From Oligoflexus sp. (GTDB lineage: Bacteria > Bdellovibrionota_B > Oligoflexia > Oligoflexales > Oligoflexaceae): a stretch of DNA of 64,000 nt. The notes under the pieces are model-generated. The model had not been told where the DNA came from. It saw only the letters and a list, made by a program, of their open reading frames with translations, and made no database searches. The stretch is taken from positions 1 to 64,000 of the forward strand of contig JACMPP010000086.1 in NCBI GenBank assembly GCA_014377445.1, written 5' to 3'. Positions 32,578 through 42,277 of the stretch are shown piece by piece (position 1 is the first letter of the stretch; every line of letters starts with the position of its first letter). The translations under genes and the position numbers were made by a program.

Positions 32578-33108
32578 GTGAAGTGTCCTAAGTGCGATTT
32601 CATCGATAGCAAAGTGCTGGAAAGCCGCGTTAGCGTGGATGGTCGTAGCATTCGGCGTCGGCGTAATTGCCTGAAGTGCCACCATCGCTATACGACTTAC
32701 GAAAAAGAAGAAGAGTTGATGCTCCAGGTCAAAAAGAAAGACGGGACCTTCGACGACTTCAGCCACGAGAAAATTGTGCGGGCCATTTCCATGGCCTGTC
32801 GCAAACGCCAGATCTCCATCGATCAGATCGAAGTCATGGTCAACTCCATCGAGGTTCAGTTGCGTGCCGAGGGGGATCGAATCATTCCCTCCAGCCGCAT
32901 CGGCGATCTCATCATGAAGCGCCTGAGACAGACCGATCACGTGGCCTATGTGCGTTTTGCGTCGATCTATAAAGACTTTAAAGACCCGGAGGAATTTGTT
33001 CGCGAGCTCAAAGGACTGAAAGGCACCCGAGAGAAAGAGAAAGAGAAAGACGCGAATGGAAATGGAAATCGAAATGGACACGGCAGTGGCAACAGTCCCC
33101 ACTCTTGA
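32578..33108 (+). CDS. nrdR: Transcriptional repressor NrdR
   Basis: MKCPKCDFIDSKVLESRVSVDGRSIRRRRNCLKCHHRYTTYE; ATP-cone domain. Confidence 0.96.
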   Translation: MKCPKCDFIDSKVLESRVSVDGRSIRRRRNCLKCHHRYTTYEKEEELMLQVKKKDGTFDDFSHEKIVRAISMACRKRQISIDQIEVMVNSIEVQLRAEGDRIIPSSRIGDLIMKRLRQTDHVAYVRFASIYKDFKDPEEFVRELKGLKGTREKEKEKDANGNGNRNGHGSGNSPHS

Positions 33109-33128
33109 ACGACAGGAATACTAATCAT

Positions 33129-33755
33129 ATGTTTACCGGCTTGGTTGAAAGAATTGGACGCATTGCAGAGATCCGTGAACAAGACGGCTTTAAGGTTCTG
33201 CGCGTCGAACTCTCGTCACCGGAAGCTTATGCCACGCAACTCGGCGAAAGCATCGCGATCAATGGCTGCTGCCTCACTGTCACTGCCTTCGATCAGAAAT
33301 TCATGGAATTTGACGTATCCTTCGAATCATTGGCCCTGACCAACCTGGGTCGCTTGTCCCTGGGTTCGATTGTCAACCTCGAGCGCGCGCTTCGCATGGG
33401 TGATCGATTGGGAGGACACATGGTCTCTGGTCATGTCGATGGCTATGGTGTTTTGGAATCGATTGAAGCTCAAGACGGTGGTTGGAACGTGTATGTTCAA
33501 GTACCCCTTGTGCTTTCCGCTTACATCATTCCTAAAGGTTCGATCACACTGGATGGAGTGAGTCTGACGATCAATGCCGTCGAAGATATGGATAAATATT
33601 CGCGCATCCGACTGACGCTTATTCCGGTCACGATTTCCCATACCAGCTTTTCCGAGCTTAAGGCCGGTTGGCCTCTGAATATCGAAGTTGATCTTGTGGG
33701 TAAATACCTAGAACGCTTTGCCAGCCCTTACGTTCAGCAAAGTCGCAACCAGTAA
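33129..33755 (+). CDS. ribE: Riboflavin synthase (alpha subunit)
   Basis: MFTGLVERIGRI, INGCCLTV, LGGHMVSGHVDG, SITLDGVSLTIN. Confidence 0.96.
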   Translation: MFTGLVERIGRIAEIREQDGFKVLRVELSSPEAYATQLGESIAINGCCLTVTAFDQKFMEFDVSFESLALTNLGRLSLGSIVNLERALRMGDRLGGHMVSGHVDGYGVLESIEAQDGGWNVYVQVPLVLSAYIIPKGSITLDGVSLTINAVEDMDKYSRIRLTLIPVTISHTSFSELKAGWPLNIEVDLVGKYLERFASPYVQQSRNQ

Positions 33756-34125
33756 TTTTGAGCGTCTCAATTAAAAAGAATAAAAATTTCATACTTTTAT
33801 AAATACCAGAAGCACTCGACAGAGGGTACGTGTTCACTTGCCAAGAAAATTTGGCGCATTCCCTGCAACCTTTGACCGGCGCTACTTACATCGGAACTTA
33901 TCGGTCGCAAAAACTTCACTCTTTGCTTTATTTTTCTTTCAGCTTACGCCCTTCCAGATTGCCATGAACAGCTTTTGATAAACTTTTGATTTAAGGACTT
34001 CATGATGGACATAAAAGTGTCTATGCACTAGTATGAGGGGCTTTGCGGTTGCACGACATTTTGACCGCTTGTTCTTTGAAAACCATGTTTCCTTCAGCAT
34101 TTGCGTTATAGATAAGGATGCCCCC

Positions 34126-35277
34126 ATGCAGACTGATCAAGATAAAGTTATCGCTCGCGTTCGCATCGCGATCGAAGCCATCAAAAACAATCAAATGGTA
34201 ATCATGGTCGACGATGAAGACCGTGAAAATGAAGGGGACCTGGTCATGGCAGCTGCCTGCGTCACGCCCCAGCATATCAATTTTATGGCTAAGGAAGCGC
34301 GCGGACTCATTTGTTTGCCTCTCGATCCTGAATACATCGATCGCCTCAAACTCCCCATAATGTCCGACAGCACACGAAGCACCCCTTCGAAGGAAACTGC
34401 TTTTACCTTTAGCATTGAAGCCCGTGAAGGCGTTTCGACCGGCATTTCAGCGGCCGATCGTGCCCACACGGTTCTCGTTGCGATCGCCGATGGATGCACG
34501 CCGGATGACATCGTGGTCCCAGGCCACATCTTTCCCCTCAAAGCCCGCAAAGGGGGAGTCCTGGAGCGCGCGGGTCACACCGAAGGTTCAGTCGACATCG
34601 CAAAATTTGCTGGCTTCAAAGGCGCCGCTGTGATCTGCGAGATCATGAACGACGATGGCACCATGGCTCGCATGCCAGACCTAGAAGTCTTCTCGGCCAA
34701 GCACAATATGCCGATCGTCGCGATCGCTGACCTGATTCAGTACCGTCTCCTTCATGAGTCGATGGTTGAAGAAGTTCATCGCGAAACGATCCAGACTTCG
34801 AACGGTCCGGCCGAAGCCGTCGTTTTTCGTAGCAACGTCGATCAACTCGAGCATCTCGCTCTGATCACCGGTGTCTCGTCGTTTGAGAGCCAGCTCGTCG
34901 ACGTTCGCGTGCATACGCAGAGCGCTCTTCTCGATGCTTTTGGCGACCGCAAAAACGGTTCTGGCTATCGTTTCCAAACCGGCCTTGATCTGCTCAACAA
35001 AGGCAGTCCGGCCGCGTTCATCTACCTCAACCAACCCCAGCACTCCTGGATTGAAGATGTGAAACAACTCGCGAGCGACACGAAGCCTTCCAAGGACAAA
35101 GTTGCCCAAAGCGCACGTCCTCAGGATCTTCGTTTGCACGGAATTGGCGCTCAGATCATCCGTGCCCTCGGCATCCAAAAGATGCGTGTTCACACCAGTT
35201 CTCCGCTCATCCTTAAAGGACTTTCCGGCTTTGGTCTGGAAGTGATTGAAACCAATATCATCAACAAATCGCACTAA
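34126..35277 (+). CDS. ribB: 3,4-dihydroxy-2-butanone-4-phosphate synthase with degenerate GTP cyclohydrolase II domain (RibBX type)
   Basis: RibB motifs VDDEDRENEGDL, RAGHTEGSVDIAKFAG; RibA-like C-terminus lacks zinc-binding cysteines. Confidence 0.88.
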   Translation: MQTDQDKVIARVRIAIEAIKNNQMVIMVDDEDRENEGDLVMAAACVTPQHINFMAKEARGLICLPLDPEYIDRLKLPIMSDSTRSTPSKETAFTFSIEAREGVSTGISAADRAHTVLVAIADGCTPDDIVVPGHIFPLKARKGGVLERAGHTEGSVDIAKFAGFKGAAVICEIMNDDGTMARMPDLEVFSAKHNMPIVAIADLIQYRLLHESMVEEVHRETIQTSNGPAEAVVFRSNVDQLEHLALITGVSSFESQLVDVRVHTQSALLDAFGDRKNGSGYRFQTGLDLLNKGSPAAFIYLNQPQHSWIEDVKQLASDTKPSKDKVAQSARPQDLRLHGIGAQIIRALGIQKMRVHTSSPLILKGLSGFGLEVIETNIINKSH

Positions 35278-35298
35278 TCCTTAGAACAGGGGCTGATC

Positions 35299-35742
35299 AT
35301 GGCAGAGCGCATTCTCATCGTTGCTGGCAAGTTTAATGATCTTGTCGGCAAGTCTTTAGTGGAATCGGCTCTTAATGTTTTCAAAGAAGCCGGCAAAGAA
35401 TCAATCGTCGATACGATCTGGGTTCCGGGCGCTTTCGAAATCCCAGTCACCGCAGCTCACGGCGCCCGTAGTAAACGTTACGCCGCAATCGTATGTCTCG
35501 GGGCGGTCATCCGCGGTGAGACGCCCCATTTCGAATACGTTTCAGGTCCTTGTGCATCCGCTTGCATGAGCCTCAGCGTTGAAACCGGTGTTCCGGTCAT
35601 CTTCGGCGTTCTGACAGTCAACACGATCGAGCAAGCCCTCAATCGCGCTGGACTTAAGTACGGAAACAAAGGCGGCGAAGCTGCTCATGCAGCACTCCAA
35701 ATGATCGAAACTCTCAAGAATTTTGCATCCAAGGGCAGGTAA
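35299..35742 (+). CDS. ribH: 6,7-dimethyl-8-ribityllumazine synthase
   Basis: VPGAFEIPV, CLGAVIRGETPHFEYV, GVLTVNTIEQAL. Confidence 0.96.
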   Translation: MAERILIVAGKFNDLVGKSLVESALNVFKEAGKESIVDTIWVPGAFEIPVTAAHGARSKRYAAIVCLGAVIRGETPHFEYVSGPCASACMSLSVETGVPVIFGVLTVNTIEQALNRAGLKYGNKGGEAAHAALQMIETLKNFASKGR

Positions 35743-35747
35743 CTTCC

Positions 35748-36176
35748 GTGACAGAGACTCAGACTCAACAACATCCGAATGCGAAATCCCGTGAATGGGC
35801 CATTCAATTCCTCTACCAGTCCGAAATCGAGAAAATGTTTTTCTTCTCGGAAATGCATTTTGATCGTTTCGTTCAGAACTTTCAGGTGGAAGGTCGTCAA
35901 GTCACCTACCTCAGAAAGCTGGTAGAAGGCGTCTTCGAGAAATTGACGGAACTCAATGATGCGATCGATGACAACAGTGAAAACTGGAATCTCTCGCGCA
36001 TGCCCGTCGTGGATCGCTGTATCCTCCGCATCTCAACCCTCGAGTTGATGCAGAAAACTACGCCGCAGAAGGTGATTATCAACGAAGCGATCGAACTCGC
36101 TAAGAAATATTCTACCGAAAACTCCGCTTCCTTTGTGAACGGGATTCTCGACAAGATGGCGAATAAATTTGCTTGA
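35748..36176 (+). CDS. nusB: Transcription antitermination factor NusB
   Basis: SREWAIQFLYQSE, NWNLSRMPVVDRCILRIS, NEAIELAKKYSTENSASFVNGILDK. Confidence 0.95.
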   Translation: MTETQTQQHPNAKSREWAIQFLYQSEIEKMFFFSEMHFDRFVQNFQVEGRQVTYLRKLVEGVFEKLTELNDAIDDNSENWNLSRMPVVDRCILRISTLELMQKTTPQKVIINEAIELAKKYSTENSASFVNGILDKMANKFA

Positions 36177-36193
36177 TTGCCGGTTAATAGAAA

Positions 36194-36227
36194 GGCTCCT
36201 GACTCATTGAAGTCGGGAGCCTTTTTT
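36194..36227 (+). terminator. Rho-independent terminator after nusB
   Basis: 11-bp stem GGCTCCTGACT/AGTCGGGAGCC (one G-U), 6-nt loop, TTTTTT. Confidence 0.9.
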
Positions 36228-36244
36228 GCACCTTAAGATCAGGT

Positions 36245-37102
36245 CTAAGGAATCAATACGTGAGTCTTCTCAGGGAGAGAAAGCACCCAACTCGGAGTTT
36301 GCTTCTGAAAGAAAGACTGAAGGCCGTGCTGACCCATCTCACTGGCTCGAATGCTGGCAATCGCATCCGCAGTGACCGCTTCATCCTGAGTACCCAGCTC
36401 AAGTTTATTCCAAAGGATCTTGTAAGCCGACTGCGCCTCAGGACTTGTTTGAAGAAGAGCATTGATCTCGGCCCGGACCAGCGCCTCGAGTTGCCCCTTC
36501 GCGCTATTGGCCACTTCTTGAACCAGACCCATTTTGAGCAACTGTTCGGCCGTGAGAATCTGCGAGGTCATCACCATGCGATGCAGGTTGGCCGCCGCAA
36601 TCTTTCTTTGCAGGTAGGGCAGGATCACAGCCGGAATGAGACCGATCTTGGCTTCACTCAGACAGACTTTGGCACTCTCGTCCGAAAAGGCATAATCGCA
36701 AGCCGCAAGAAGTCCAACCGCACCCCCAAAGACAGCGCCTTTGACGATGGCGATCGTAGGAATTTTCAAAGCCACCAGGCTCTCAAACATCGCACTCAGC
36801 TTTTTGGCTTCCGCAAGGTTGCCTTCAAATTTGAGTTGGGCCGACGCCTTCATCCAATGCAGATCCGCCCCAGCGGAAAAGTGTCGTCCCGACCCTTGCA
36901 AGGTCAGGATACGAACAGTTGGATCCTTGGCTACCTCTTGCAAAAGCTCAGTGATACGAACCAAAAGGTCGCCACTGAAGGCATTGGCCGCATCCGGACG
37001 GTTGAGCACGAGGGTCGCGACACGGGATTCCGTGAGACGACCATCAGCTCCGGCCAAAGGGATGTAATGGAGATAAGCTGCGAGAGACTCAACCACAAAC
37101 AC
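36245..37102 (-). CDS. Enoyl-CoA hydratase/isomerase family protein
   Basis: LNRPDAANAFSGDLL, GSGRHFSAGADLHWM, VFGGAVGLLAACDYAF. Confidence 0.9.
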   Translation of the reverse strand: MFVVESLAAYLHYIPLAGADGRLTESRVATLVLNRPDAANAFSGDLLVRITELLQEVAKDPTVRILTLQGSGRHFSAGADLHWMKASAQLKFEGNLAEAKKLSAMFESLVALKIPTIAIVKGAVFGGAVGLLAACDYAFSDESAKVCLSEAKIGLIPAVILPYLQRKIAAANLHRMVMTSQILTAEQLLKMGLVQEVANSAKGQLEALVRAEINALLQTSPEAQSAYKILWNKLELGTQDEAVTADAIASIRASEMGQHGLQSFFQKQTPSWVLSLPEKTHVLIP

Positions 37103-37110
37103 CTCAGGAT

Positions 37111-38655
37111 TTAGATATCGAATTTGATGCCTTGAGCGAGGGGCAATTCACGGCTGTAATTGATCGTGTTGGTCTGACGACGCATGTAAGCGCGCCAGGC
37201 ATCAGAACCCGATTCACGGCCGCCGCCGGTATCCTTCTCACCACCGAAGGCTCCACCGATTTCTGCACCCGAGGTACCGATGTTGACGTTGGCGATACCG
37301 CAGTCCGAGCCTGTGACGGAAAGGAAGGTCTCTGCCTCGCGGAGATTATTCGTAAAGATCGAAGAACTGAGACCCTGGGTCACATCGTTCTGCATCGCGA
37401 TCGCCGCTTCGACATCACCCGAGTAGCGAAGGAGATAGAGGATCGGTGCGAAGGTTTCTTCCTTGACGATTTCCATATCGGCTTTGGCTTCGACGATCGC
37501 TGGTTTCACATAGCAGCCTGAGCTGTATTGCTCACCCGTAAGAACTTCGCCACCCGTGAGGAGTTTGCCGCCGGTTTTAGCCGCGACTTCCAAAGCGTGT
37601 TGCATCGCTGCAACTGCGTCCTTGTCAATCAGCGGACCGACGTGGTTGTTCTGATCGAGGGGGGTGCCGATGCGAAGGCCGCTAAAGGCTTTCAAAAGCA
37701 TGGTTTTCACGTTTTCATAGATCGATTCATGAACGATCAGACGACGCGTAGTTGTACAGCGTTGACCGCAGGTTCCCACCGCACCGAAGACGATACCGGG
37801 CGCTGCCAGTTTAAGATCGGTGTCGGGTGTGAGGATGATGGCATTGTTACCGCCGAGTTCGAGAAGCGAGCGACCCAAGCGGGCGCCAACGACTTCACCA
37901 ACTTTTTTGCCCATGCGCGTTGACCCTGTTGCCGAGATTAGAGGAATGCGGCGATCGGCAACCATCGGTTCACCCACGGCGGCGATATCGCCAACGATGA
38001 GTGTGAAGACACCTTCAGGAATATTGTTGGCCTTGAGGACTTCGGCCATGATGTTAAAACAGGCGATCGCGGAAAGAGGCGTCTTCTCCGAAGGCTTCCA
38101 GATCGAAACATCCCCACAGACGGCGGCGATCATCGAGTTCCATGACCAGACAGCGACTGGGAAGTTAAAGGCCGAGATAATGCCGACGAGACCAACTGGA
38201 TGCCACTGTTCGTACATACGGTGGTTCGGGCGTTCCGAGAACATGGTGGAGCCCGTCATCGAGCGGGAGAGACCGACAGAGAAATCACAGATATCGATCA
38301 TCTCCTGGACTTCGCCGAGACCTTCCTGCAGTGACTTGCCCATTTCGTAAGCGACGAGTTTGCCCAGAGCGGTTTTCTTCTCGCGGAGTTTGTCACCGAT
38401 CTGACGAACCAAGTCACCACGTTTCGGTGCGGGAACTTTGCGCCATTCCACAAAAGCTTTTTGGGTGATGCCGATCAGTTTTTCATAATCTTCGCGACTC
38501 GCTTTATATACCGAACCGATGCTTTTGCCATCGACTGGTGAAAACGATTCGTAGGAACCGACGGCTTTCGAACCATACCACTGCGTACCTGTACAAACTC
38601 CGAGACTCTGATTGGTAAGGTTGAGTTCCTTGAGGAAGTCCATGCTGATCGTCAT
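37111..38655 (-). CDS. Aldehyde dehydrogenase, ALDH7 (alpha-aminoadipic semialdehyde dehydrogenase)-like
   Basis: NFPVAVWSWNSMIAAVCGD, LLELGGNNAIIL, VGTCGQRCTTTRRLIVHESIY. Confidence 0.9.
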   Translation of the reverse strand: MTISMDFLKELNLTNQSLGVCTGTQWYGSKAVGSYESFSPVDGKSIGSVYKASREDYEKLIGITQKAFVEWRKVPAPKRGDLVRQIGDKLREKKTALGKLVAYEMGKSLQEGLGEVQEMIDICDFSVGLSRSMTGSTMFSERPNHRMYEQWHPVGLVGIISAFNFPVAVWSWNSMIAAVCGDVSIWKPSEKTPLSAIACFNIMAEVLKANNIPEGVFTLIVGDIAAVGEPMVADRRIPLISATGSTRMGKKVGEVVGARLGRSLLELGGNNAIILTPDTDLKLAAPGIVFGAVGTCGQRCTTTRRLIVHESIYENVKTMLLKAFSGLRIGTPLDQNNHVGPLIDKDAVAAMQHALEVAAKTGGKLLTGGEVLTGEQYSSGCYVKPAIVEAKADMEIVKEETFAPILYLLRYSGDVEAAIAMQNDVTQGLSSSIFTNNLREAETFLSVTGSDCGIANVNIGTSGAEIGGAFGGEKDTGGGRESGSDAWRAYMRRQTNTINYSRELPLAQGIKFDI

Positions 38656-38673
38656 AGTTTGCCCTTTCCCGGC

Positions 38674-39114
38674 TTAGTTGCAGGCAGCGAAGGTGTAGCT
38701 TCGTTTATCCATGCTGATTGTTTCGATAAAAATCTTGTGCGTGGGCGGCAGCATCTCCGCCTCGCCCGCCTGCTCGGGCCATTCGACGAGAATACCCTTG
38801 AACGGCCGCACATCGTGAATGCCGAGTTCATCTAGGGAAAAGCCCTGACTCGCCCGATAGAGATCAAGGTGGGCGTACCAGTCCTTGTCGATGCGATATT
38901 CGTTCATAATTGTATAGGTGGGAGAGACCACGGGGGTCTTCTCCGTAAGGCCGAGACTATAGAGGTAGTGCCGAACCAAACTCGTTTTTCCCGCTCCCAT
39001 TTCACCACAGAGCCAGAGAGTGTAGCTCGCCAGCGGCTCAAGTTCGGCCTTGAGCAAGGCCAGGAGTTTCGGATCAGCCTCGCTTAGCACGAGGTTTTTC
39101 GCCAGAATGCGCAT
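38674..39114 (-). CDS. tsaE: tRNA threonylcarbamoyladenosine biosynthesis ATPase TsaE
   Basis: CGEMGAGKTSLVRHYLYSLG; SPTYTIMNEY; HLDLYR; VEWPEQ. Confidence 0.92.
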   Translation of the reverse strand: MRILAKNLVLSEADPKLLALLKAELEPLASYTLWLCGEMGAGKTSLVRHYLYSLGLTEKTPVVSPTYTIMNEYRIDKDWYAHLDLYRASQGFSLDELGIHDVRPFKGILVEWPEQAGEAEMLPPTHKIFIETISMDKRSYTFAACN

Positions 39115-39869
39115 CAGCCATTTCCTTGGGTAGGGCGGTGAACCGGGTTGTTGATCAGTTCCTTCATCTCGGCGACGGCTTGAGGGAGACCCACAAACAA
39201 AGCGCGTGCGATCATCGCATGGCCGATATTGGCTTCTTCACAATGAGGAAGAAGTTGCATCCAGACCGCGTTCACGAAGTTGAGGCCGTGTCCGACATGA
39301 ACTTGAAGACCGAGGTCGTGACCGACCTGAGCGGCTTCCTGCAGACCCTTGATGAGACGCCAGGCTTCAGGGGTCGTGCGAAGCTTTTGCATCGCGGTGC
39401 ACCAGTGCCCGGTATGAATTTCAATGGCCTGAGCGCCAATTTTCGCGGCGATGGCTATGGCTTTGGGATCCCCTTCCACAAAGAGCGAAACCATGATGCC
39501 ACGATCACGAAGGCGTTTGATGTTACTTTCGAGTTTGCGCACACCATCGTTCAGATCCAAGCCACCTTCGGTCGTCAGTTCCTGACGTTTCTCAGGCACG
39601 AGCGTTACAGCGTAAGGAACTATGTCGCAGGCGTAGGCGACCATCTCTTCGGTCGCGGCGATCTCAAAGTTTAGGGGAACCTGAATTGTATCTTTGAGCA
39701 TCCGCACATCCGCATCGCGGATATGGCGTCGATCTTCCCGCAGGTGACAGGTGATATTGTCCGCACCCCCGAGTTCGGCCATGACCGCAGCCTGAACCGG
39801 ACTCGGATAAGATTCTCCGCGAGCGTTACGAACGGTCGCCACATGATCGATATTGACTCCAAGGCGCAT
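39114..39869 (-). CDS. pdxJ: Pyridoxine 5'-phosphate synthase
   Basis: MRLGVNIDHVATVRNARGESYPSP; CHLREDRRHIRDADV. Confidence 0.97.
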   Translation of the reverse strand: MRLGVNIDHVATVRNARGESYPSPVQAAVMAELGGADNITCHLREDRRHIRDADVRMLKDTIQVPLNFEIAATEEMVAYACDIVPYAVTLVPEKRQELTTEGGLDLNDGVRKLESNIKRLRDRGIMVSLFVEGDPKAIAIAAKIGAQAIEIHTGHWCTAMQKLRTTPEAWRLIKGLQEAAQVGHDLGLQVHVGHGLNFVNAVWMQLLPHCEEANIGHAMIARALFVGLPQAVAEMKELINNPVHRPTQGNG

Positions 39870-39883
39870 GCCGTGGCTCCTCT

Positions 39884-41236
39884 TTATAGTTTCTGAGCTC
39901 TTTCCAGAGCATTGATAATTTCGCCTGCCATCGATTCGATCTGCGTATGGTCCTCGCCTTCAAGCATGACCCGCGCGAGGTTTTCCGTTCCGGAGTATCG
40001 AACCAGGACGCGTCCGCGCGATCCAAGTTTGGCTTCCGCAGCCGTTATCAACTTGTGGACCTCCGGTAGATTCTCAAACGGCTTCTTGTGCAGGACATGA
40101 ATGTTTTTGAGAACCTGGGGTAGAAGTTCCATGCAGCTTTTGAGTTCTGCCAGAGTCTTCTGCTTCAGGAGCATGACTTCGAGCAGGTGAAGCGCCGCCA
40201 GGATTCCGTCCCCTGTCGTCGAACAATCGGCAAAGACCAAATGGCCTGATTGTTCCCCGCCGAGGTTATAGCCGCCCTTCCGCATTTCGTCGACGACATA
40301 ACGATCGCCGACCTTGGTTCTTTGCAGTTTGACGCCCATATTCTGCAGCGCAATTTCCAGGCCCATATTGCTCATGACCGTCGAGACGACAGTTGCCTTC
40401 CTAAGCTTGCCCTCGCTGTGCATGTGTTGCGCGCAGATCGCAAGTATTTGATCCCCATCCACTATCTCACCCTGATTATCGACAACGATCAGGCGATCCG
40501 CGTCACCATCGAGTCCGATGCCGATGTCAGCTTTATACAGCCTGACTTTCTCAATCAGGTTTTGCGGATGAAGCGCCCCGCAACGGTAGTTAATATTTTT
40601 ACCGTCGGGTTGGTTGCCCAAAACAAAAAGTTCGGCACCCAGCTCTTCAAAGACTTTAGGGGCCACTTTATACGCAGCGCCATTCGCACAATCGACGACG
40701 ATGCGAAGACCATCCAGTGTGAGGTATTTGGGAAATTGTTCTTTCAGGAACACCGCGTACTGACCAACAGCATCATCGATGCGCTTGGCGCTCCCGATAT
40801 CCATGCCGACGGGCAGATCGTTCTGAAGATCGTTGTCATCAACCATGTTTTCAAGCTTCGTCTCGATTTCATCGGGTAGCTTAAAACCATTGTCGGAGAA
40901 TATTTTAATGCCGTTGTCGTCGAAGGGATTGTGTGAGGCTGAGATCACGATACCCGCACAGGCGCGCATGCCGCGCGTAAGGTAGGCGATGCCAGGCGTC
41001 GGCAAAGGGCCGAGGAACTGAACGTTGACGCCGACGCTGCAGATACCTGCCGACAGCGCCTGTTCGAGCATATAACCGCTACGGCGGGTGTCTTTGCCGA
41101 TCAGAATTTTGGGATGCGGGTAGGCATTGCGAAAATGGAGACCAATAGCCTGGCCAAGGCGAAGGACAAAATCAGGAGACATGGGCGCTACGTTCGCTTT
41201 CCCACGGATACCATCAGTGCCAAAATATTTACCCAC
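39884..41236 (-). CDS. glmM: Phosphoglucosamine mutase
   Basis: YFGTDGIRGKAN, GIVISASHNPFDDNGIKIF, GLDGDADR. Confidence 0.97.
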   Translation of the reverse strand: MGKYFGTDGIRGKANVAPMSPDFVLRLGQAIGLHFRNAYPHPKILIGKDTRRSGYMLEQALSAGICSVGVNVQFLGPLPTPGIAYLTRGMRACAGIVISASHNPFDDNGIKIFSDNGFKLPDEIETKLENMVDDNDLQNDLPVGMDIGSAKRIDDAVGQYAVFLKEQFPKYLTLDGLRIVVDCANGAAYKVAPKVFEELGAELFVLGNQPDGKNINYRCGALHPQNLIEKVRLYKADIGIGLDGDADRLIVVDNQGEIVDGDQILAICAQHMHSEGKLRKATVVSTVMSNMGLEIALQNMGVKLQRTKVGDRYVVDEMRKGGYNLGGEQSGHLVFADCSTTGDGILAALHLLEVMLLKQKTLAELKSCMELLPQVLKNIHVLHKKPFENLPEVHKLITAAEAKLGSRGRVLVRYSGTENLARVMLEGEDHTQIESMAGEIINALERAQKL

Positions 41237-41344
41237 TCACTAACCCCTTTACCTAAGGAAACTCGAGTCTAAGATGCTTGAGAGTTCCTAGACTAGCGCA
41301 ATTCCTGAGGCGGCAAAAGGCTTTTCACCGGGCTTCTGAGGGGT

Positions 41345-42277
41345 CTAGTCACCTAGAATCGTGACGTTGCCCTTCTCGGGGAAAGTCTCAATTAAGACGG
41401 TTTCTGCAGGAATTTTGACCTTAATGTCCTCTTCGTAACGTCCTGGACCGAGGCTCCGCACTTCGATAAAGGCTTTAAAGTCAGAACGCTGCAAATTATT
41501 GAGAACGTTTGGCACCCCTTGGACCAGGATGGAAACGAATTGGGGTGTGATCTTAGTGCGCCGTTGAGCACCTATAACTTCCACCGGAATGTTGGAGAAG
41601 CGCTTGTTGATCTTGCTGTTGCCGACTTGAAGCTGCACCTTCGCTGACTCGATCGAGAGGGCGTCGGACCCCAAACCGGGCGAAATCAGGCGAACATCCT
41701 GCATTTTGCTTTGCTGTAGATTCGTGACATCGACAGGCTCGGTATAAATCGTGCGAAGATCCATCACGTCTTTCCGAATACCCTTAACGACTACGTTTTT
41801 CGGCTCTATCGTCACGCGTTCCACTGTAAAACCTTCGGCCGGAGCTCCATGAAGCGTTTCTTTGATGGGCACGGAACGCTCCATCAACTTGTCGACATAG
41901 AGTACGAGATTGGGCTCGTAAATGATGAGTTCAAGGCGTTCATTGAGGTTCTTCACATCGTCTTTGCTGAGGCGAACACGGTGCTCGCCGATTTTGCCGG
42001 CCGGGACGAAGACCTCAGCCGTCAGACGTTTCGGAACTTCCAGGAGCCAGGCTTGAGGCCCACGAATCGTGGCGGCTTTGATGCGCAGAAGGTCGCCGCG
42101 CACACCGTACTCGGGAGCGACATGGATCTCGACCAGAATTTCGCGATTCACTTCCTGAATCTGTTCGCCCTGAATGATCGCCCAAACGACAACAGCGAGG
42201 AGAATCGCGAGCAGCTTGTAACCAAAATTATTGAAGAGGAGATTCATTATGCTCCGGAGTAAGGGGCGCATGCTCAT
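41345..42277 (-). CDS. cdaR: YbbR-domain protein (CdaR-like regulator of diadenylate cyclase)
   Basis: N-terminal TM, repeated YbbR-like domains; between glmM and cdaA; start likely MSMRPLL. Confidence 0.85.
   Translation of the reverse strand: MSMRPLLRSIMNLLFNNFGYKLLAILLAVVVWAIIQGEQIQEVNREILVEIHVAPEYGVRGDLLRIKAATIRGPQAWLLEVPKRLTAEVFVPAGKIGEHRVRLSKDDVKNLNERLELIIYEPNLVLYVDKLMERSVPIKETLHGAPAEGFTVERVTIEPKNVVVKGIRKDVMDLRTIYTEPVDVTNLQQSKMQDVRLISPGLGSDALSIESAKVQLQVGNSKINKRFSNIPVEVIGAQRRTKITPQFVSILVQGVPNVLNNLQRSDFKAFIEVRSLGPGRYEEDIKVKIPAETVLIETFPEKGNVTILGD

Noticed and set aside
31960-33102. 380-aa - strand ORF opposite glyA/nrdR
   Set aside because: Shadow ORF; includes the complement of the low-complexity nrdR tail (SISISISIRVFLFLFL).
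33756-34125. Canonical FMN (RFN) riboswitch upstream of ribBX
   Set aside because: Only a GACCGGCG string is present; the other conserved RFN segments are not seen.
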